A program made the translations under genes and the position numbers. A model generated the notes under the pieces. It saw only the letters and a program-made list of their open reading frames with translations, did not search any database and was not told the origin of the DNA. A DNA stretch of 64,000 nt from assembly GCA_947489685.1 (NCBI GenBank), contig CANLEM010000003.1, positions 496,001 through 560,000 on the forward strand, given 5' to 3'. Every line of letters starts with the position of its first letter. Within the stretch, counting starts at the first letter, position 1. Shown here piece by piece: positions 54,814 through 64,000 of this stretch. This DNA is from an uncultured Aquimarina sp. Lineage in GTDB: Bacteria > Bacteroidota > Bacteroidia > Flavobacteriales > Flavobacteriaceae.

Positions 54814-55049
54814 TAGTCATTTGTTTGTTGTAAAAATACAAATCTTAGTCGTTTGATTGTCTACTGATCTACAAATACCAATTTCGGGATGTCCAAAACC
54901 TAGTTGGTGTCGACAAAATTATTCAAAGCTATAAATCAACTTTTCGGCATCACTTATTGCCTTTCTAATTGCTCCACAAAAAACGAGGGGTTTCTTAATC
55001 TAATTTGCCTTCAAAATTAAAAAGTATATAACATTTAAACGTATTTAAA

Positions 55050-55661
55050 ATGAAAAGTATTCAATTTCTTATGGTATCAACAAGTAAGATGGCTGTTGTT
55101 TTTTTGGCCCTTTTATTAACATCACTACCTGCATTTGCTCAAAAAGATTCATGGAAAATAGACCCTAACCACTCTAATATAAATTTTGGGATTTCTTATT
55201 TTAAAGTAGGAGAGATTAAAGGCTCTTTCGATGAATATTCGGGCTCTTTTACAGAAGAGAATGGAGTAATTTCTGAAGTAAACATTATTATAAAAACTAG
55301 TTCGATTAATACCAATCAAGCGGACCGAGATAAACATTTAAAATCAAAAGACTTTTTTGATGCGGAGCAATATTCGGAGATACAATTTAAAAGTACCAAC
55401 ATTACAAAAACAGGTAAAGAAGAGTACAATATAAAAGGCCAGTTTACTATGGGAGGTGTTACAAAAGAAATTTTCCTGAAAGCTGTAGATAAAGGAAGTT
55501 ATGTGCATCCGAGGTTTAAAACAACAAATAAGTTTATTACTATCACAGGTATCATAAATCGAGAAGATTTTAATGTAGGGACTAATTATCCACCTGCAAA
55601 ATTTGCTCTTGGGAAAGAAGTTGATCTCATTTCAGACATTCATATTGTAAAAGAAAAATAA
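55050..55661 (+). CDS. YceI family protein 2
   Basis: A 203-residue exported YceI protein (signal peptide ending FAQKD). WKIDPNHSNINFGISYFKVG is the classic family start; GSFDEYSGSF, DKHLKSKDFFDAEQYSEIQF and GQFTMGGVTKEIFL follow. It is only 2 bp from the TonB receptor gene, so a lipid- or quinone-binding periplasmic protein is made together with an outer-membrane transporter. Much closer to the canonical YceI than the copy at 28345. Confidence 0.93.
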   Translation: MKSIQFLMVSTSKMAVVFLALLLTSLPAFAQKDSWKIDPNHSNINFGISYFKVGEIKGSFDEYSGSFTEENGVISEVNIIIKTSSINTNQADRDKHLKSKDFFDAEQYSEIQFKSTNITKTGKEEYNIKGQFTMGGVTKEIFLKAVDKGSYVHPRFKTTNKFITITGIINREDFNVGTNYPPAKFALGKEVDLISDIHIVKEK

Positions 55662-55663
55662 GC

Positions 55664-58015
55664 ATGAAAAATGTTGTATTGATCCTGTGCGGTTTCTTTT
55701 GCACATTGCAACTTACTGCTCAAACCGGAAATATTAAAGGAGCTGTTACGGATATAAACACCAAAACACCATTATCATATGTAAATGTGATTGTAAAAAC
55801 AAATGATAAAATTGTTACCGGAGCGATTACTGATGACAATGGTGTTTTTTCTATCAAAAAAATCCCTTACGGAAATCATATGGTTACTATTCAATATATA
55901 GGCTACAAGACCGAAGAGATTGAAGTAGAGCTATCTGCCAATAAAAAAACGGTAAACCTAAGTACTATTGCCCTCGCAGAAGATGCCTTGTCACTTGATG
56001 CAGTTGAGATTACAGCCGAACGTTCTACGATTGAACAAAAAATTGATAGAAAAGTAATTAACGTAGGTAAGGACCTCACCACAACAGGTGCATTGGCTAG
56101 TGATATTATAGGTAATATTCCTTCTGTAAGTATTAATCAAGATGGAGATGTATCGTTACGAGGAAATGAGAATGTTCGTATTTTGGTTGATGGAAAACCA
56201 ACAAGCCTTAGTCCCAGAGATATATTACAGCAAATACCAAGTACATCTATTAAAACCATTGAATTAGTTACCAACCCTTCGGCAAAATATAATCCAGAAG
56301 GAATGAGTGGTATTATCAATATTACTTTAAAAAAGAATACCAGTCTAGGTTTTAATGGAGCTGTAAATCTTGGTTTTACCTATGGAGAACGAGATCGCTA
56401 TAATAACTCACTACATCTAAATTATAGTAACAAGAAATTTAATCTTTATGGTAGCTATAATAATCGCTTTGGTGATCAAATAACTAGAGGAACTGTAACT
56501 CGTACGGTAGAGCAAACCAATCAGCTAACCAAAAATATTAATAATCAAACCTCTCATTTAATAAAAACGGGATTTGATTATTTTATTAACAAGCGAAACA
56601 CTTTTTCGGTATATACAAATCAAAATATATCCAAACGTTTGTCTGATGGTACAAAGACTATCAGCTTTTTTACAAACCCTTCGCTTAATTTTGAGCAGTT
56701 GGATGATTTACAAACTGATAATCTTAATGCTACCTATAATTTTGACTATAAGCATACCTTTTCTGAAAATCATGCTATCGAATTAGAAGTTGATCTCAAT
56801 CAATTAACGAACGAAACCCGTAATGACTTTACTTTTCTATCCAATGCACCCACTAATGATTATGAAGAATTTATTGATGATGAACGAACCAATACGATCA
56901 TAAACTTGGATTATGAAAATCCTATCAATCAAAATTCTATGTTAGAATTGGGTGTAGAAACACGTATCAACAAGGTGGATAATATTTATACAACAAACCG
57001 AGTGGATTTTAGAGATTCTAATTTTATGTTTGATAGAGAGATCTATTCATTCTATACCACTTTTAGCCAAAAATGGAACAAATGGCAGTATAATATAGGA
57101 GTTAGATTAGAAAATTATGAAACTGATAATCTATTTGTAGAAATAGGAGGTGAGCGTAATACTTTTTCTGATAAACAATTTAATATATATCCATCTGGAT
57201 TTTTAAAATATACTCCTAACGAAAGTGGTGAAAATAGTTATGTATTTAGTTTTAGTAGACGAGTAGATAGACCTTCATTAAATCAGATCAATCCAATTCG
57301 TCAAATAAGTACACCTCAAATCATTATTACCGGAAATCCCAACTTATTACCGCAGTTTACCAATTCTGTTGAACTCAATTACAGTAGAAAATTTGGTGCA
57401 GGAAATTTAACCTTTGGAGGTTTTTACAGAAGAATTAGTGATGAAATTAATAGAAGAGGTTTTTTTGATGATGAAAACCCAACGGTACTGATTCTTGATT
57501 ACGATAATTTTGATAGTACCAATGCCTTTGGTTTGGAACTATCGTTTAATTACAAATTAAGTAATTGGTGGCGTTTTAATGGGAGCGTAGATGCTTACTC
57601 CAGAAATCAAGAAGGCATTATCGAAAACAATACGGTACAGGTAAACAACACCCTTTTTAATGTAAAGCTAAGTCATAGTTTTAAAGCTACAAAAGCACTT
57701 ACATTTCAGCTATTTACTTTATATACCGGTAAGCAACGTGTATTACAATATGAACTTGAGGAGAACTTTTTTATGAATGCTGGTGCACGCTATAGTTTTG
57801 CCAAAGGAAAAGGAAGTATCAACCTTAATTTTAATGATATCTTCAAAACGCAACGCTTTGCATTTAATGCTTTTAGAACCATTATTCAGGAAGGAGAATT
57901 TAAGAGAGATAGTCAGTCGGTTTACCTAGGATTATCTTATCGATTTGGAATAAAAAGTAAAAAAACAAAACGTAAAAAACGTGATACTAATGAAAAAGCT
58001 GATAAATTTTTATAA
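55664..58015 (+). CDS. TonB-dependent receptor-like outer-membrane protein
   Basis: A 783-residue outer-membrane protein: signal peptide (LQLTAQ), carboxypeptidase-regulatory-like domain (about 22-105: GAVTDINTKTPLSYVNVIVK), plug domain (about 130-225: VSINQDGDVSLRGNENVRIL, VDGKPTSLS) and a large beta-barrel with many short aromatic-ended strands. A basic tail (KKTKRKKRD) ends it. It belongs to the OMP_b-brl_3 group. It would import or sense a ligand together with the YceI protein just upstream. Confidence 0.92.
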   Translation: MKNVVLILCGFFCTLQLTAQTGNIKGAVTDINTKTPLSYVNVIVKTNDKIVTGAITDDNGVFSIKKIPYGNHMVTIQYIGYKTEEIEVELSANKKTVNLSTIALAEDALSLDAVEITAERSTIEQKIDRKVINVGKDLTTTGALASDIIGNIPSVSINQDGDVSLRGNENVRILVDGKPTSLSPRDILQQIPSTSIKTIELVTNPSAKYNPEGMSGIINITLKKNTSLGFNGAVNLGFTYGERDRYNNSLHLNYSNKKFNLYGSYNNRFGDQITRGTVTRTVEQTNQLTKNINNQTSHLIKTGFDYFINKRNTFSVYTNQNISKRLSDGTKTISFFTNPSLNFEQLDDLQTDNLNATYNFDYKHTFSENHAIELEVDLNQLTNETRNDFTFLSNAPTNDYEEFIDDERTNTIINLDYENPINQNSMLELGVETRINKVDNIYTTNRVDFRDSNFMFDREIYSFYTTFSQKWNKWQYNIGVRLENYETDNLFVEIGGERNTFSDKQFNIYPSGFLKYTPNESGENSYVFSFSRRVDRPSLNQINPIRQISTPQIIITGNPNLLPQFTNSVELNYSRKFGAGNLTFGGFYRRISDEINRRGFFDDENPTVLILDYDNFDSTNAFGLELSFNYKLSNWWRFNGSVDAYSRNQEGIIENNTVQVNNTLFNVKLSHSFKATKALTFQLFTLYTGKQRVLQYELEENFFMNAGARYSFAKGKGSINLNFNDIFKTQRFAFNAFRTIIQEGEFKRDSQSVYLGLSYRFGIKSKKTKRKKRDTNEKADKFL

Positions 58016-58034
58016 TAACAAAACCCTACATATA

Positions 58035-58838
58035 ATGAGAAAAACAACTATTTATATCGCCATGATTTTATGTGCAAATGTTCTGTTTGCACAACAAAAA
58101 GAAACCAAAAATAATATCGCAGCAAAGGCTTTAATAAAAAAGGTAGTTGCAAAAACTGGTAATTATGATTTGCTTAAAAGCCTAAAAGATGTAGCCTTCG
58201 AGTATACTTTTTACAGTACAAAAACCAATAAAAAAGATATCTCTGTCGAACGCTATATTTTTGACGGAGAAGTATCTTGGGGACAGTATAAAACTCACCA
58301 GTATTTTGTATTTCCTAATACAACCGAAACTGTAACTCAGTTTTATGATGGTAGTGGACAAACTACTGTTAAACTTGGAAACAAAAACGTAACTGATCTA
58401 AAGGTATTAAAAAGTACTACTTTTTTACGTAAAGCTAATTTTTATTGGTTTACTATGATGCCAAAATTATTAGATGAAGGAATTACATATGAGTTACTAC
58501 CAAACAGAACACACAATACTATTAAGTATAATGTAGTTAAAATAGGATTTAACCAAGGAGTAGGAGAGGTTCAAGATGATTTTATTCTGTATATCAACCC
58601 AAAAACCTTTCTCGTTGATCGATTTCTATTTACTGTAAAAGGGTTTATTCCCGGAGTATTACTTATGGAAGCTGAGTACGATACTGTTAATGGTTATACG
58701 TTTATGGCCAAACGTAAAGTAATCTCTGGTGCTCAATGGGATGGTTCTATTACAGGTGATGTGTTATTCGAACAAACCTCTACTAATGTGAGATTTACTA
58801 ATGGATTTACAAAAGATACATTGAGCAGTATACCTTAA
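58035..58838 (+). CDS. Secreted periplasmic protein (LolA/DUF6503-like)
   Basis: A 267-residue exported protein (signal peptide MRKTTIYIAMILCANVLFAQ). The body is beta-rich with FEYTFYSTKTNKKDISVERY, QYFVFPNTTETVTQFYDGSG and a closing GYTFMAKRKVISGAQWDG region, the half-barrel pattern seen in lipoprotein-carrier-like proteins; the family call is tentative. ATG at 58035 is chosen because a longer frame would put a polar leader before the signal peptide. Third gene of the YceI/receptor operon. Confidence 0.65.
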   Translation: MRKTTIYIAMILCANVLFAQQKETKNNIAAKALIKKVVAKTGNYDLLKSLKDVAFEYTFYSTKTNKKDISVERYIFDGEVSWGQYKTHQYFVFPNTTETVTQFYDGSGQTTVKLGNKNVTDLKVLKSTTFLRKANFYWFTMMPKLLDEGITYELLPNRTHNTIKYNVVKIGFNQGVGEVQDDFILYINPKTFLVDRFLFTVKGFIPGVLLMEAEYDTVNGYTFMAKRKVISGAQWDGSITGDVLFEQTSTNVRFTNGFTKDTLSSIP

Positions 58839-58864
58839 AAATAAAATATGGATAACAAACCAAA

Positions 58865-58889
58865 TACCCTCGACCATTAGTCGAGGGTA
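58865..58889. repeat. Perfect hairpin between convergent genes
   Basis: TACCCTCGAC-CATTA-GTCGAGGGTA, a perfect 10-bp GC-rich stem between the gene ending at 58838 and the minus-strand gene ending at 58904. There is no T-run on either strand, so it is a weak terminator or an mRNA 3' stabiliser. Confidence 0.6.
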
Positions 58890-58903
58890 ATAAGAGGATA
58901 ACT

Positions 58904-59770
58904 TTATTGATTTGATAATTGGATTGAATCCAACTTTGCTTTTGCGGCTTGATATGTTTTTTTTAAGCTTTCGCTGTTTTTGAAATAAGGTCCATAGGTT
59001 TGAGCTTTTTCAATAGATTTCATAGTTTTTTCATAAAGCCCGTTTTTATAATACGCGATATGTTCATACTCAGCAAAATATATATCATTTTTGGTATTGG
59101 CACCATATTTTTTGGCAAGTTCAAGATACTCCAAAGCTTTTTTATATTGTTTTTTTTGATAATACATAACCGACATAAATTCATAACCCTTTGGTAAGTT
59201 AGGAATTAACTCGGTACTTTTTTTATAACACTCAAGAGCTTTGTCATATTCGTCATTATAGTAATATGCCATGCCTAAGGACCAAATAGCAGCGGCGCTT
59301 TTAGGATACATATTCACTACTTTCTGAAAATATTTTTGAGCCTTTAGATAATCTTCTTCTACCAAAAGGGAATATTCTGCCTGCATAATATCTCTTTCAG
59401 ATTTCATTGTAGATTTTCGAGAAAGATGATACGCTTTAGTAACCATTTTTTTATATTCTTCAGGATCTTGCACGTAAAAACCACTCATTAAAACACCGCT
59501 GGGGTAATTTGGATCTAATTCACGAATCTTTGCTGCTTTCTTTTCAAATTCTTCTTTATCCCCATAAAAATAGAAATTAGCTTCCAAATCATTAAATAAC
59601 TGATGTACTTCGGGCACTTTAGAATCTACAGCCAATGTAAATCCATGTGTATTTAAATCTGCAGGAGCATATTTTTTTACAAATTCATCTTCAATCTCTC
59701 GATCTGTTTTTTGTGCTTGGCAAGATGATAAGCTTACTATTATTAAAAGGATACTCAAATGTTTAAACAT
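58904..59770 (-). CDS. TPR-repeat lipoprotein
   Basis: A 288-residue lipoprotein (lipobox LSSC). Several tetratricopeptide repeats run through about 95-270, for example YFQKVVNMYPKSAAAIWSLG, AYYYNDEYDKALECYKKSTE and MYYQKKQYKKALEYLELAKK. It probably acts as a periplasmic or outer-membrane scaffold. It sits between the receptor operon and the second LytS/LytTR pair. Confidence 0.88.
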   Translation of the reverse strand: MFKHLSILLIIVSLSSCQAQKTDREIEDEFVKKYAPADLNTHGFTLAVDSKVPEVHQLFNDLEANFYFYGDKEEFEKKAAKIRELDPNYPSGVLMSGFYVQDPEEYKKMVTKAYHLSRKSTMKSERDIMQAEYSLLVEEDYLKAQKYFQKVVNMYPKSAAAIWSLGMAYYYNDEYDKALECYKKSTELIPNLPKGYEFMSVMYYQKKQYKKALEYLELAKKYGANTKNDIYFAEYEHIAYYKNGLYEKTMKSIEKAQTYGPYFKNSESLKKTYQAAKAKLDSIQLSNQ

Positions 59771-59897
59771 AGTTCATTTTTTAAATTAATTTATGACAAA
59801 AGTAGGATTGACATAAATGCTATTTAAAAAAAATAGAAGAGGCGCTATTAATTGATGATTAAAGCATTATAACTGTATACGTTGTGTATAGAATGTA

Positions 59898-60605
59898 TTA
59901 CGATTTAGAACTCATAAGAAATGAAGATACTTTGGTACTATAGCTAGATCCAATAGGAATTTCTATATTCCCAATTTCGATATCTTTTTGTGTATATGCC
60001 GTGATTTTGTCAATGGCAATAATATACGAACGATGTGTGCGAAGAAATAACGTTGACGGAAGTTGCTCTTCTATTTTACCGATATTACTTTTGACCACTA
60101 ATTTTTGATCTGTTGTATGGATTCGTACATAGTCCTTTAGGCTTTCTACATACAGTATCGTATCATATATAACTTTGATATGCTTTTTATTTACATTAAC
60201 ATAGAAAAATGTGTTATCAGTTTTTTTACCCTCTACTGGTAAGGAAGTTGTTTGAGTTCTTTCATGGTAACGGTCTATGGCTTTTATAAACCTATCAAAA
60301 GAAATAGGTTTTAATAAGTAATCTACAATGTTTAAGTCATATCCCTCTATTGCGTATTCTCTATAAGCAGTAGTTATAATAACCTTAGGAGGGTTTTGTA
60401 ATGTTTTCAAAAAATCCAACCCTTTTAAAACGGGCATTTCAATATCAAGAAAAAGCAAATCGATTTCTTTGCTTTTTAGTAGATCAAAGGCCTCTACAGC
60501 ACTATGGCAACTCGCAATAATTTCTAAACTACTAACTAATTTTATGTGGGCCTTTAGTAAATCTATTGCTGGAGATTCGTCATCTACAAGTAAACATCGT
60601 ACCAT
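59898..60605 (-). CDS. LytTR response regulator 2
   Basis: A 235-residue regulator paralogous to that at 53060: receiver with Asp54 (LLFLDIEMPVLKGLDFL) and LytTR domain (VNVNKKHIKVIYDTILYVES, RTHRSYIIAIDKI, ending IEIPIGSSYS, identical in style to regulator 1). It lies 1 bp after its kinase gene. Near-identical segments such as ITAYTQKDIE / ITAYTKHDLE show recent duplication of the system. Confidence 0.93.
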   Translation of the reverse strand: MVRCLLVDDESPAIDLLKAHIKLVSSLEIIASCHSAVEAFDLLKSKEIDLLFLDIEMPVLKGLDFLKTLQNPPKVIITTAYREYAIEGYDLNIVDYLLKPISFDRFIKAIDRYHERTQTTSLPVEGKKTDNTFFYVNVNKKHIKVIYDTILYVESLKDYVRIHTTDQKLVVKSNIGKIEEQLPSTLFLRTHRSYIIAIDKITAYTQKDIEIGNIEIPIGSSYSTKVSSFLMSSKS

Positions 60606-60606
60606 A

Positions 60607-61635
60607 TTATCTTATATTTAGGATCAATTTTAAGTTGAAAAACAAATCGGTTTCATCGATTTCTAGTGTATGCTTATCGGGATATATTAAATCTAATTGT
60701 CGTTGAATATTTGTAAGACCGATTCCGTTGTTATAGGCAGTTGCCTTATCATTATGTTCGGTTTCTGGTTTGGTATTCCAAACATTAAATTCTATATGCG
60801 AGTCAAATTGCACTAATTCAATTTTTATTTTTGGTTTTACGATTGTGTTTCTTACTCCATGTTTAAAAGCGTTTTCTACTACAGATAAAAGTAGCAGTGG
60901 TGCTATGGATAATCGATTCTCAGAGAGTTTCTTTTCAAATGTTACTTGCAACCGTTTACCATATTTAATTTGTTCTAAAGCAATGTAATTCTCAATAGTA
61001 TGCACCTCTTCTGTTATCAAAACAGAAGGATGTTGACTTCTATATAATATATAATCTAATATTTCTGAAAGTTGTAACACCATATCTGGCGCTTTGGGGG
61101 ATTGGGTAATTACATAAGAGTATAAATTGTTTAATGTGTTAAATAAGAAATGAGGATTTAATTGTGCTTTTAAATATTTAAGTTCTGTTGCTATTTTTTC
61201 TTTTTCTAATTGATGTATTTTTTCTCTTTCCTGTTCCTGCTCTTTATTCGTTTTTAAAAAATACATAAGTAGCGCCGGAAAGTGAAAAGAAAACATGTAT
61301 AATGGAAAATCAACAAAACTAATTAACGGATAAGGGCCATCGCTACAAAATTTATCTAGATAATAGTACCCCATAACACGAAAGAGAAATACAAATAGCA
61401 TAGCCATAAAAATCATGGATACCCCAAAGGCAAGATACTTTTTCTGTCTTAAATAAACTGGTACTTGCCACATGTTAAAAACATACGCAGCAATTATCAA
61501 CAAAGGAAACTTTAACAATGTGGTCTCTACTGATTGTTTAAACAATTCTGAGCTGGTAGAAGCAAAAACATAAAAAAGAAAAACGATAACCCAAAATGCA
61601 ATATGCTCAAGGGTCATTTTTTTATTAAAATTCAT
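60607..61635 (-). CDS. LytS-type sensor histidine kinase 2
   Basis: A 342-residue kinase with four hydrophobic N-terminal helices, then the His_kinase motif LKAQLNPHFLFNTLNNLYSY, and HATPase with SVVENAFKHGV and NGIGLTNIQRQLDLIYPDKH. It is a paralogue of the kinase at 53752. It faces the lipoprotein protease gene at 61839, separated by about 200 bp that hold both promoters. Confidence 0.92.
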   Translation of the reverse strand: MNFNKKMTLEHIAFWVIVFLFYVFASTSSELFKQSVETTLLKFPLLIIAAYVFNMWQVPVYLRQKKYLAFGVSMIFMAMLFVFLFRVMGYYYLDKFCSDGPYPLISFVDFPLYMFSFHFPALLMYFLKTNKEQEQEREKIHQLEKEKIATELKYLKAQLNPHFLFNTLNNLYSYVITQSPKAPDMVLQLSEILDYILYRSQHPSVLITEEVHTIENYIALEQIKYGKRLQVTFEKKLSENRLSIAPLLLLSVVENAFKHGVRNTIVKPKIKIELVQFDSHIEFNVWNTKPETEHNDKATAYNNGIGLTNIQRQLDLIYPDKHTLEIDETDLFFNLKLILNIR

Positions 61636-61838
61636 AACCCGAAATTTAATAAAATTATAATCTTCTTACCTCTCAAATCGATGTTAAGTTGTTTTAAGTA
61701 TATGAATAATGAACAACTGTATATAAACTTAAAAATAGAGGTTTATATTCTTTACATATACTGTTGTGATCAGTTCGTCTATTTTGCAAAACAAAATTAG
61801 TTGTGTTTCTTAAATTGGCGGTTTAAAAAACTAAAATT

Positions 61839-62585
61839 ATGTTATCGCTACAAAAAATCATCATAGTAATAGTTGGACTAGGCTTGTTAATTGGTTGTTC
61901 TTCTACAAAAAGGTTAAAAAACACACCTATTGGTTTAATAAATAATGTTTCGTACGTAAATGCTTCATTTAATAACCCTAATGCCTCCAATGGGTTTTTA
62001 ATACAATACAAAGATGATACTTATGCTGTTACTGCAAAGCATATTCTTGTTATGGCTAAAACAGATAAGATGAAATTTGTTGATTTTGAAGGAGAATTAA
62101 AAGAATGGAAAATGCATCCCAAAAATGATAGTACCAAATATGTAATCATAGAGAATCTTTTAAATACAAACAAAAAAGATTCTCTTACCTGGAGTTATAT
62201 GGATACCAATTGGGATAATTATAATGATTGGTTAGTATTTTCAATAAAAGAAAACAAAACAGATTATAAACCATTAATATTTAGAGAAACATCATTAATA
62301 AAAGGAGAAGATCTATATGTTATTGGTTGGTCTTATAAAGACACAATTGGTTCGCAACGACTGTATCAATACAAATTTGATGAAATAGACGGAAATTATT
62401 ACAACTTAAAACAAGTTAATGGGCCACAAGGTTTAGGCGGGTTAAGCGGCTCACCCGTAGTAGATAAAAAAGGAAATGTTGTAGGTTTGGTTAGTTCTGG
62501 TTGGGAAGATGAAAAAACAAATGAGGTATTTATACAAGCTACCAAAATAGATAATGCCTTTAAGTTTATTTCTAAGTTAGATTGA
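61839..62585 (+). CDS. Trypsin-like serine protease lipoprotein
   Basis: A 248-residue lipoprotein (lipobox LLIGC). The trypsin-like fold is recognisable: VTAKHILVM (catalytic His), NDWLVFSIK (likely Asp) and GLGGLSGSPVVDKKGNVVG (catalytic Ser). It is shorter than DegP-type proteases and has no PDZ. The long lipoprotein anchor suggests envelope protein processing. Divergent from kinase 2. Confidence 0.8.
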   Translation: MLSLQKIIIVIVGLGLLIGCSSTKRLKNTPIGLINNVSYVNASFNNPNASNGFLIQYKDDTYAVTAKHILVMAKTDKMKFVDFEGELKEWKMHPKNDSTKYVIIENLLNTNKKDSLTWSYMDTNWDNYNDWLVFSIKENKTDYKPLIFRETSLIKGEDLYVIGWSYKDTIGSQRLYQYKFDEIDGNYYNLKQVNGPQGLGGLSGSPVVDKKGNVVGLVSSGWEDEKTNEVFIQATKIDNAFKFISKLD

Positions 62586-62803
62586 TTTTTAAAACTTCAC
62601 GGGTTATACAATAAGCTAAAAGGGCAGGAGGTGAATTAGATTTCTTTGTTGATTTGAAATCTACTAAAAATATCATTTTCGCGATAATTTGTGTTTAATA
62701 TTGACATTAATTCAATAAATCTGTTAAATAAATTAGATTAATTATGTATTTTTATTTTATTATGCTATCATAATAAAAACTAATTAATCTTAAAATCAAC
62801 ACA

Positions 62804-64000
62804 ATGAAAACTCAACTTAGGCTTACCAAAAGATCTATATGGCTTTTGGCAATTACATGTATTCTTACAGTTTCTACCTATGCGCAACAGGTCATTAATA
62901 CCACATTACAACACGACGGAAGAACACGGCAATATCGTCTTTACATTCCTCAAAGTTATGATGCTAGTAAACCTGCTCCACTAATTTTAAATTATCATGG
63001 TTTTACAAACAACATTAACGTACAGTATAACCAAAGTAATTTTCAGCAATTAGCAGAGGATAATCAATTTATATTTGTTACTCCCCAAGGTTTAGGTTTT
63101 CTTGCAGGATGGGCCATAAACAATAATTTTGGTGGTAATGAGGACGACTTAGGGTTTTCTGATGCTTTAATTAATAAGATACAAGAAGATTATAATATTA
63201 ATGAAAAACGGATTTATGCCACTGGTTTTTCAAACGGTGGTTTTTTTAGTTATCGACTCGCCTGCGAGTTAAGTTCGCGAATAGCAGCTGTGGCTTCTAT
63301 AGCGGGGAGTATGACCAGAAGATGGATAGCTAATAACCAATGCCAACCGCAACATCCAACCGCTGTTTTACAAATAACCGGTACCAACGATAATGTTATT
63401 TCTATAAATGGTAATGGAACCAATGAATCAATACAAGACGTTATGGAATATTGGGCATCTGTTAACAATGCAGATACCACACCTGATGTAATCCAGTTGG
63501 GAGGCGGATCTACACGTTCTATTTGGGATAATGGTGATAACGGGGTGACAGCAGAGTTTATAAGAGTTCAAGGAAAAGGACATAGCTGGAATGGAGGGAA
63601 TGTAAACACCTCTCAAGAAATTTGGGATTTCTTCTCTCGATTTGATATCGATGGAGAAATAGACCCATCTACAACACCCCCTCCAACGGGAGAAACATGT
63701 TCGGCAACTATTTCTTCTTTTCCATATAATGAAAGCTTTGAAAGTAGTCTGGGACAATGGTCACAATCCACTAGTGATGACCTAAACTGGACCAGAGATT
63801 CTGGAGGTACGCCATCGAATAATACAGGACCATCTAATGGAGCAGCGGGGAGTTTTTATCTTTATGTTGAAGCATCTGGCAATGGTACGGGTTACCCTAA
63901 TAAGAGAGCAATACTTAATTCTCCATGTTTCGATTTAAGTAGTTTAACCGCGCCAAATCTTAACTTTCAATATCATATGTTTGGCAGTGCTATTAATAGT
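62804..64000 (+). CDS. Polyhydroxybutyrate-depolymerase/feruloyl-esterase-like protein with MAM domain, 3' truncated by window
   Basis: An open frame of 399 codons running to the window end. Signal peptide (ILTVSTYAQ), then an alpha/beta hydrolase of the LpqC/PHB-depolymerase type: LNYHGFTNNI, ATGFSNGGFFSYRLACEL with the nucleophile Ser in GFSNG, LQITGTNDNVI (Asp) and GKGHSWNGG (His). A Pro/Thr linker leads into a MAM-like domain (FPYNESFESSLGQWSQ, LNSPCFDLSSLTAPNL). A C-terminal secretion tag may lie beyond the edge. It probably attacks esters of polysaccharide or polyester outside the cell. Confidence 0.85.
   Translation, partial: MKTQLRLTKRSIWLLAITCILTVSTYAQQVINTTLQHDGRTRQYRLYIPQSYDASKPAPLILNYHGFTNNINVQYNQSNFQQLAEDNQFIFVTPQGLGFLAGWAINNNFGGNEDDLGFSDALINKIQEDYNINEKRIYATGFSNGGFFSYRLACELSSRIAAVASIAGSMTRRWIANNQCQPQHPTAVLQITGTNDNVISINGNGTNESIQDVMEYWASVNNADTTPDVIQLGGGSTRSIWDNGDNGVTAEFIRVQGKGHSWNGGNVNTSQEIWDFFSRFDIDGEIDPSTTPPPTGETCSATISSFPYNESFESSLGQWSQSTSDDLNWTRDSGGTPSNNTGPSNGAAGSFYLYVEASGNGTGYPNKRAILNSPCFDLSSLTAPNLNFQYHMFGSAINS

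Noticed and set aside
1..64000. CRISPR arrays, insertion sequences or rRNA genes
   Set aside because: No regularly spaced repeat-spacer structure, no transposase-like protein, and no rRNA-like sequence was found in reading the window.

Overview
The window is AT-rich chromosomal DNA from a member of the Bacteroidota, most probably a marine Flavobacteriaceae of the Aquimarina type. Signs of this are TonB-dependent receptors with carboxypeptidase-regulatory-like plugs, many short Bacteroidota-style lipoproteins, DUF4251 and YceI proteins, LytS/LytTR pairs, 7TMR-DISM kinases, and promoters of the TTG-N17-23-TANNTTTG kind. The organism is an inference; no rRNA is present to confirm it.

Layout. 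1-8.2 kb: a large KAP-type P-loop NTPase on the minus strand, a hypothetical protein, a pirin, and a cation/proton antiporter overlapping a WYL regulator. 8.4-15.7 kb: a glycogen block (glgA-glgC-glgB) followed by a GH31 alpha-glucosidase. 15.8-19.4 kb: an M48 lipoprotein peptidase, a UMF1-type MFS protein, a lipocalin-like lipoprotein and an OmpA-family lipoprotein, separated by clear intrinsic terminators. 19.5-28.3 kb: an eleven-gene co-directional biosynthetic operon joining a type III polyketide synthase, an FAD monooxygenase and a methyltransferase to a dedicated mini type II fatty-acid synthase (ketosynthase, dehydratase, Y-X6-K enoyl reductase, ACP and phosphopantetheinyl transferase). 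An alpha/beta hydrolase, a DTG/PDZ protease and a lipoprotein lie inside it. The predicted product is an acyl-primed phenolic lipid or pyrone. 28.3-33.5 kb: envelope proteins, and a signal-less trypsin-like protease with a strongly acidic N-terminus followed by a small basic peptide gene. 33.5-36.6 kb: an NrtR-type Nudix regulator, a NAMPT-type NadV and a PRPP-synthase-like protein, with three matching palindromic operators. 36.8-46.0 kb: two DEAD-box helicases, an AraC-type regulator, a beta-helix protein, an EamA transporter, and a TetR regulator whose operator recurs in front of an SDR/metallo-hydrolase pair.

46.0-47.7 kb contains no ordinary gene but is rich in RNA structure. It holds two candidate structured small RNAs with terminators, an array of five tRNA genes (Asn, Cys, an aberrant Asp, Pro, Glu), a short reading frame, two strong hairpins and a final terminator. 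47.7-50.9 kb: an FAD-dependent oxidoreductase with an unrecognised partner. 51.0-61.6 kb: three histidine-kinase systems. Two of them are paralogous LytS/LytTR pairs flanking a YceI, TonB-receptor and periplasmic-protein set. 61.8-64.0 kb: a lipoprotein protease and an esterase/MAM gene cut by the window edge.

The two regions most likely to hold undescribed biology are the type III PKS / mini-FAS operon (19.5-28.3 kb) and the RNA island with the tRNA array (46.0-47.7 kb).
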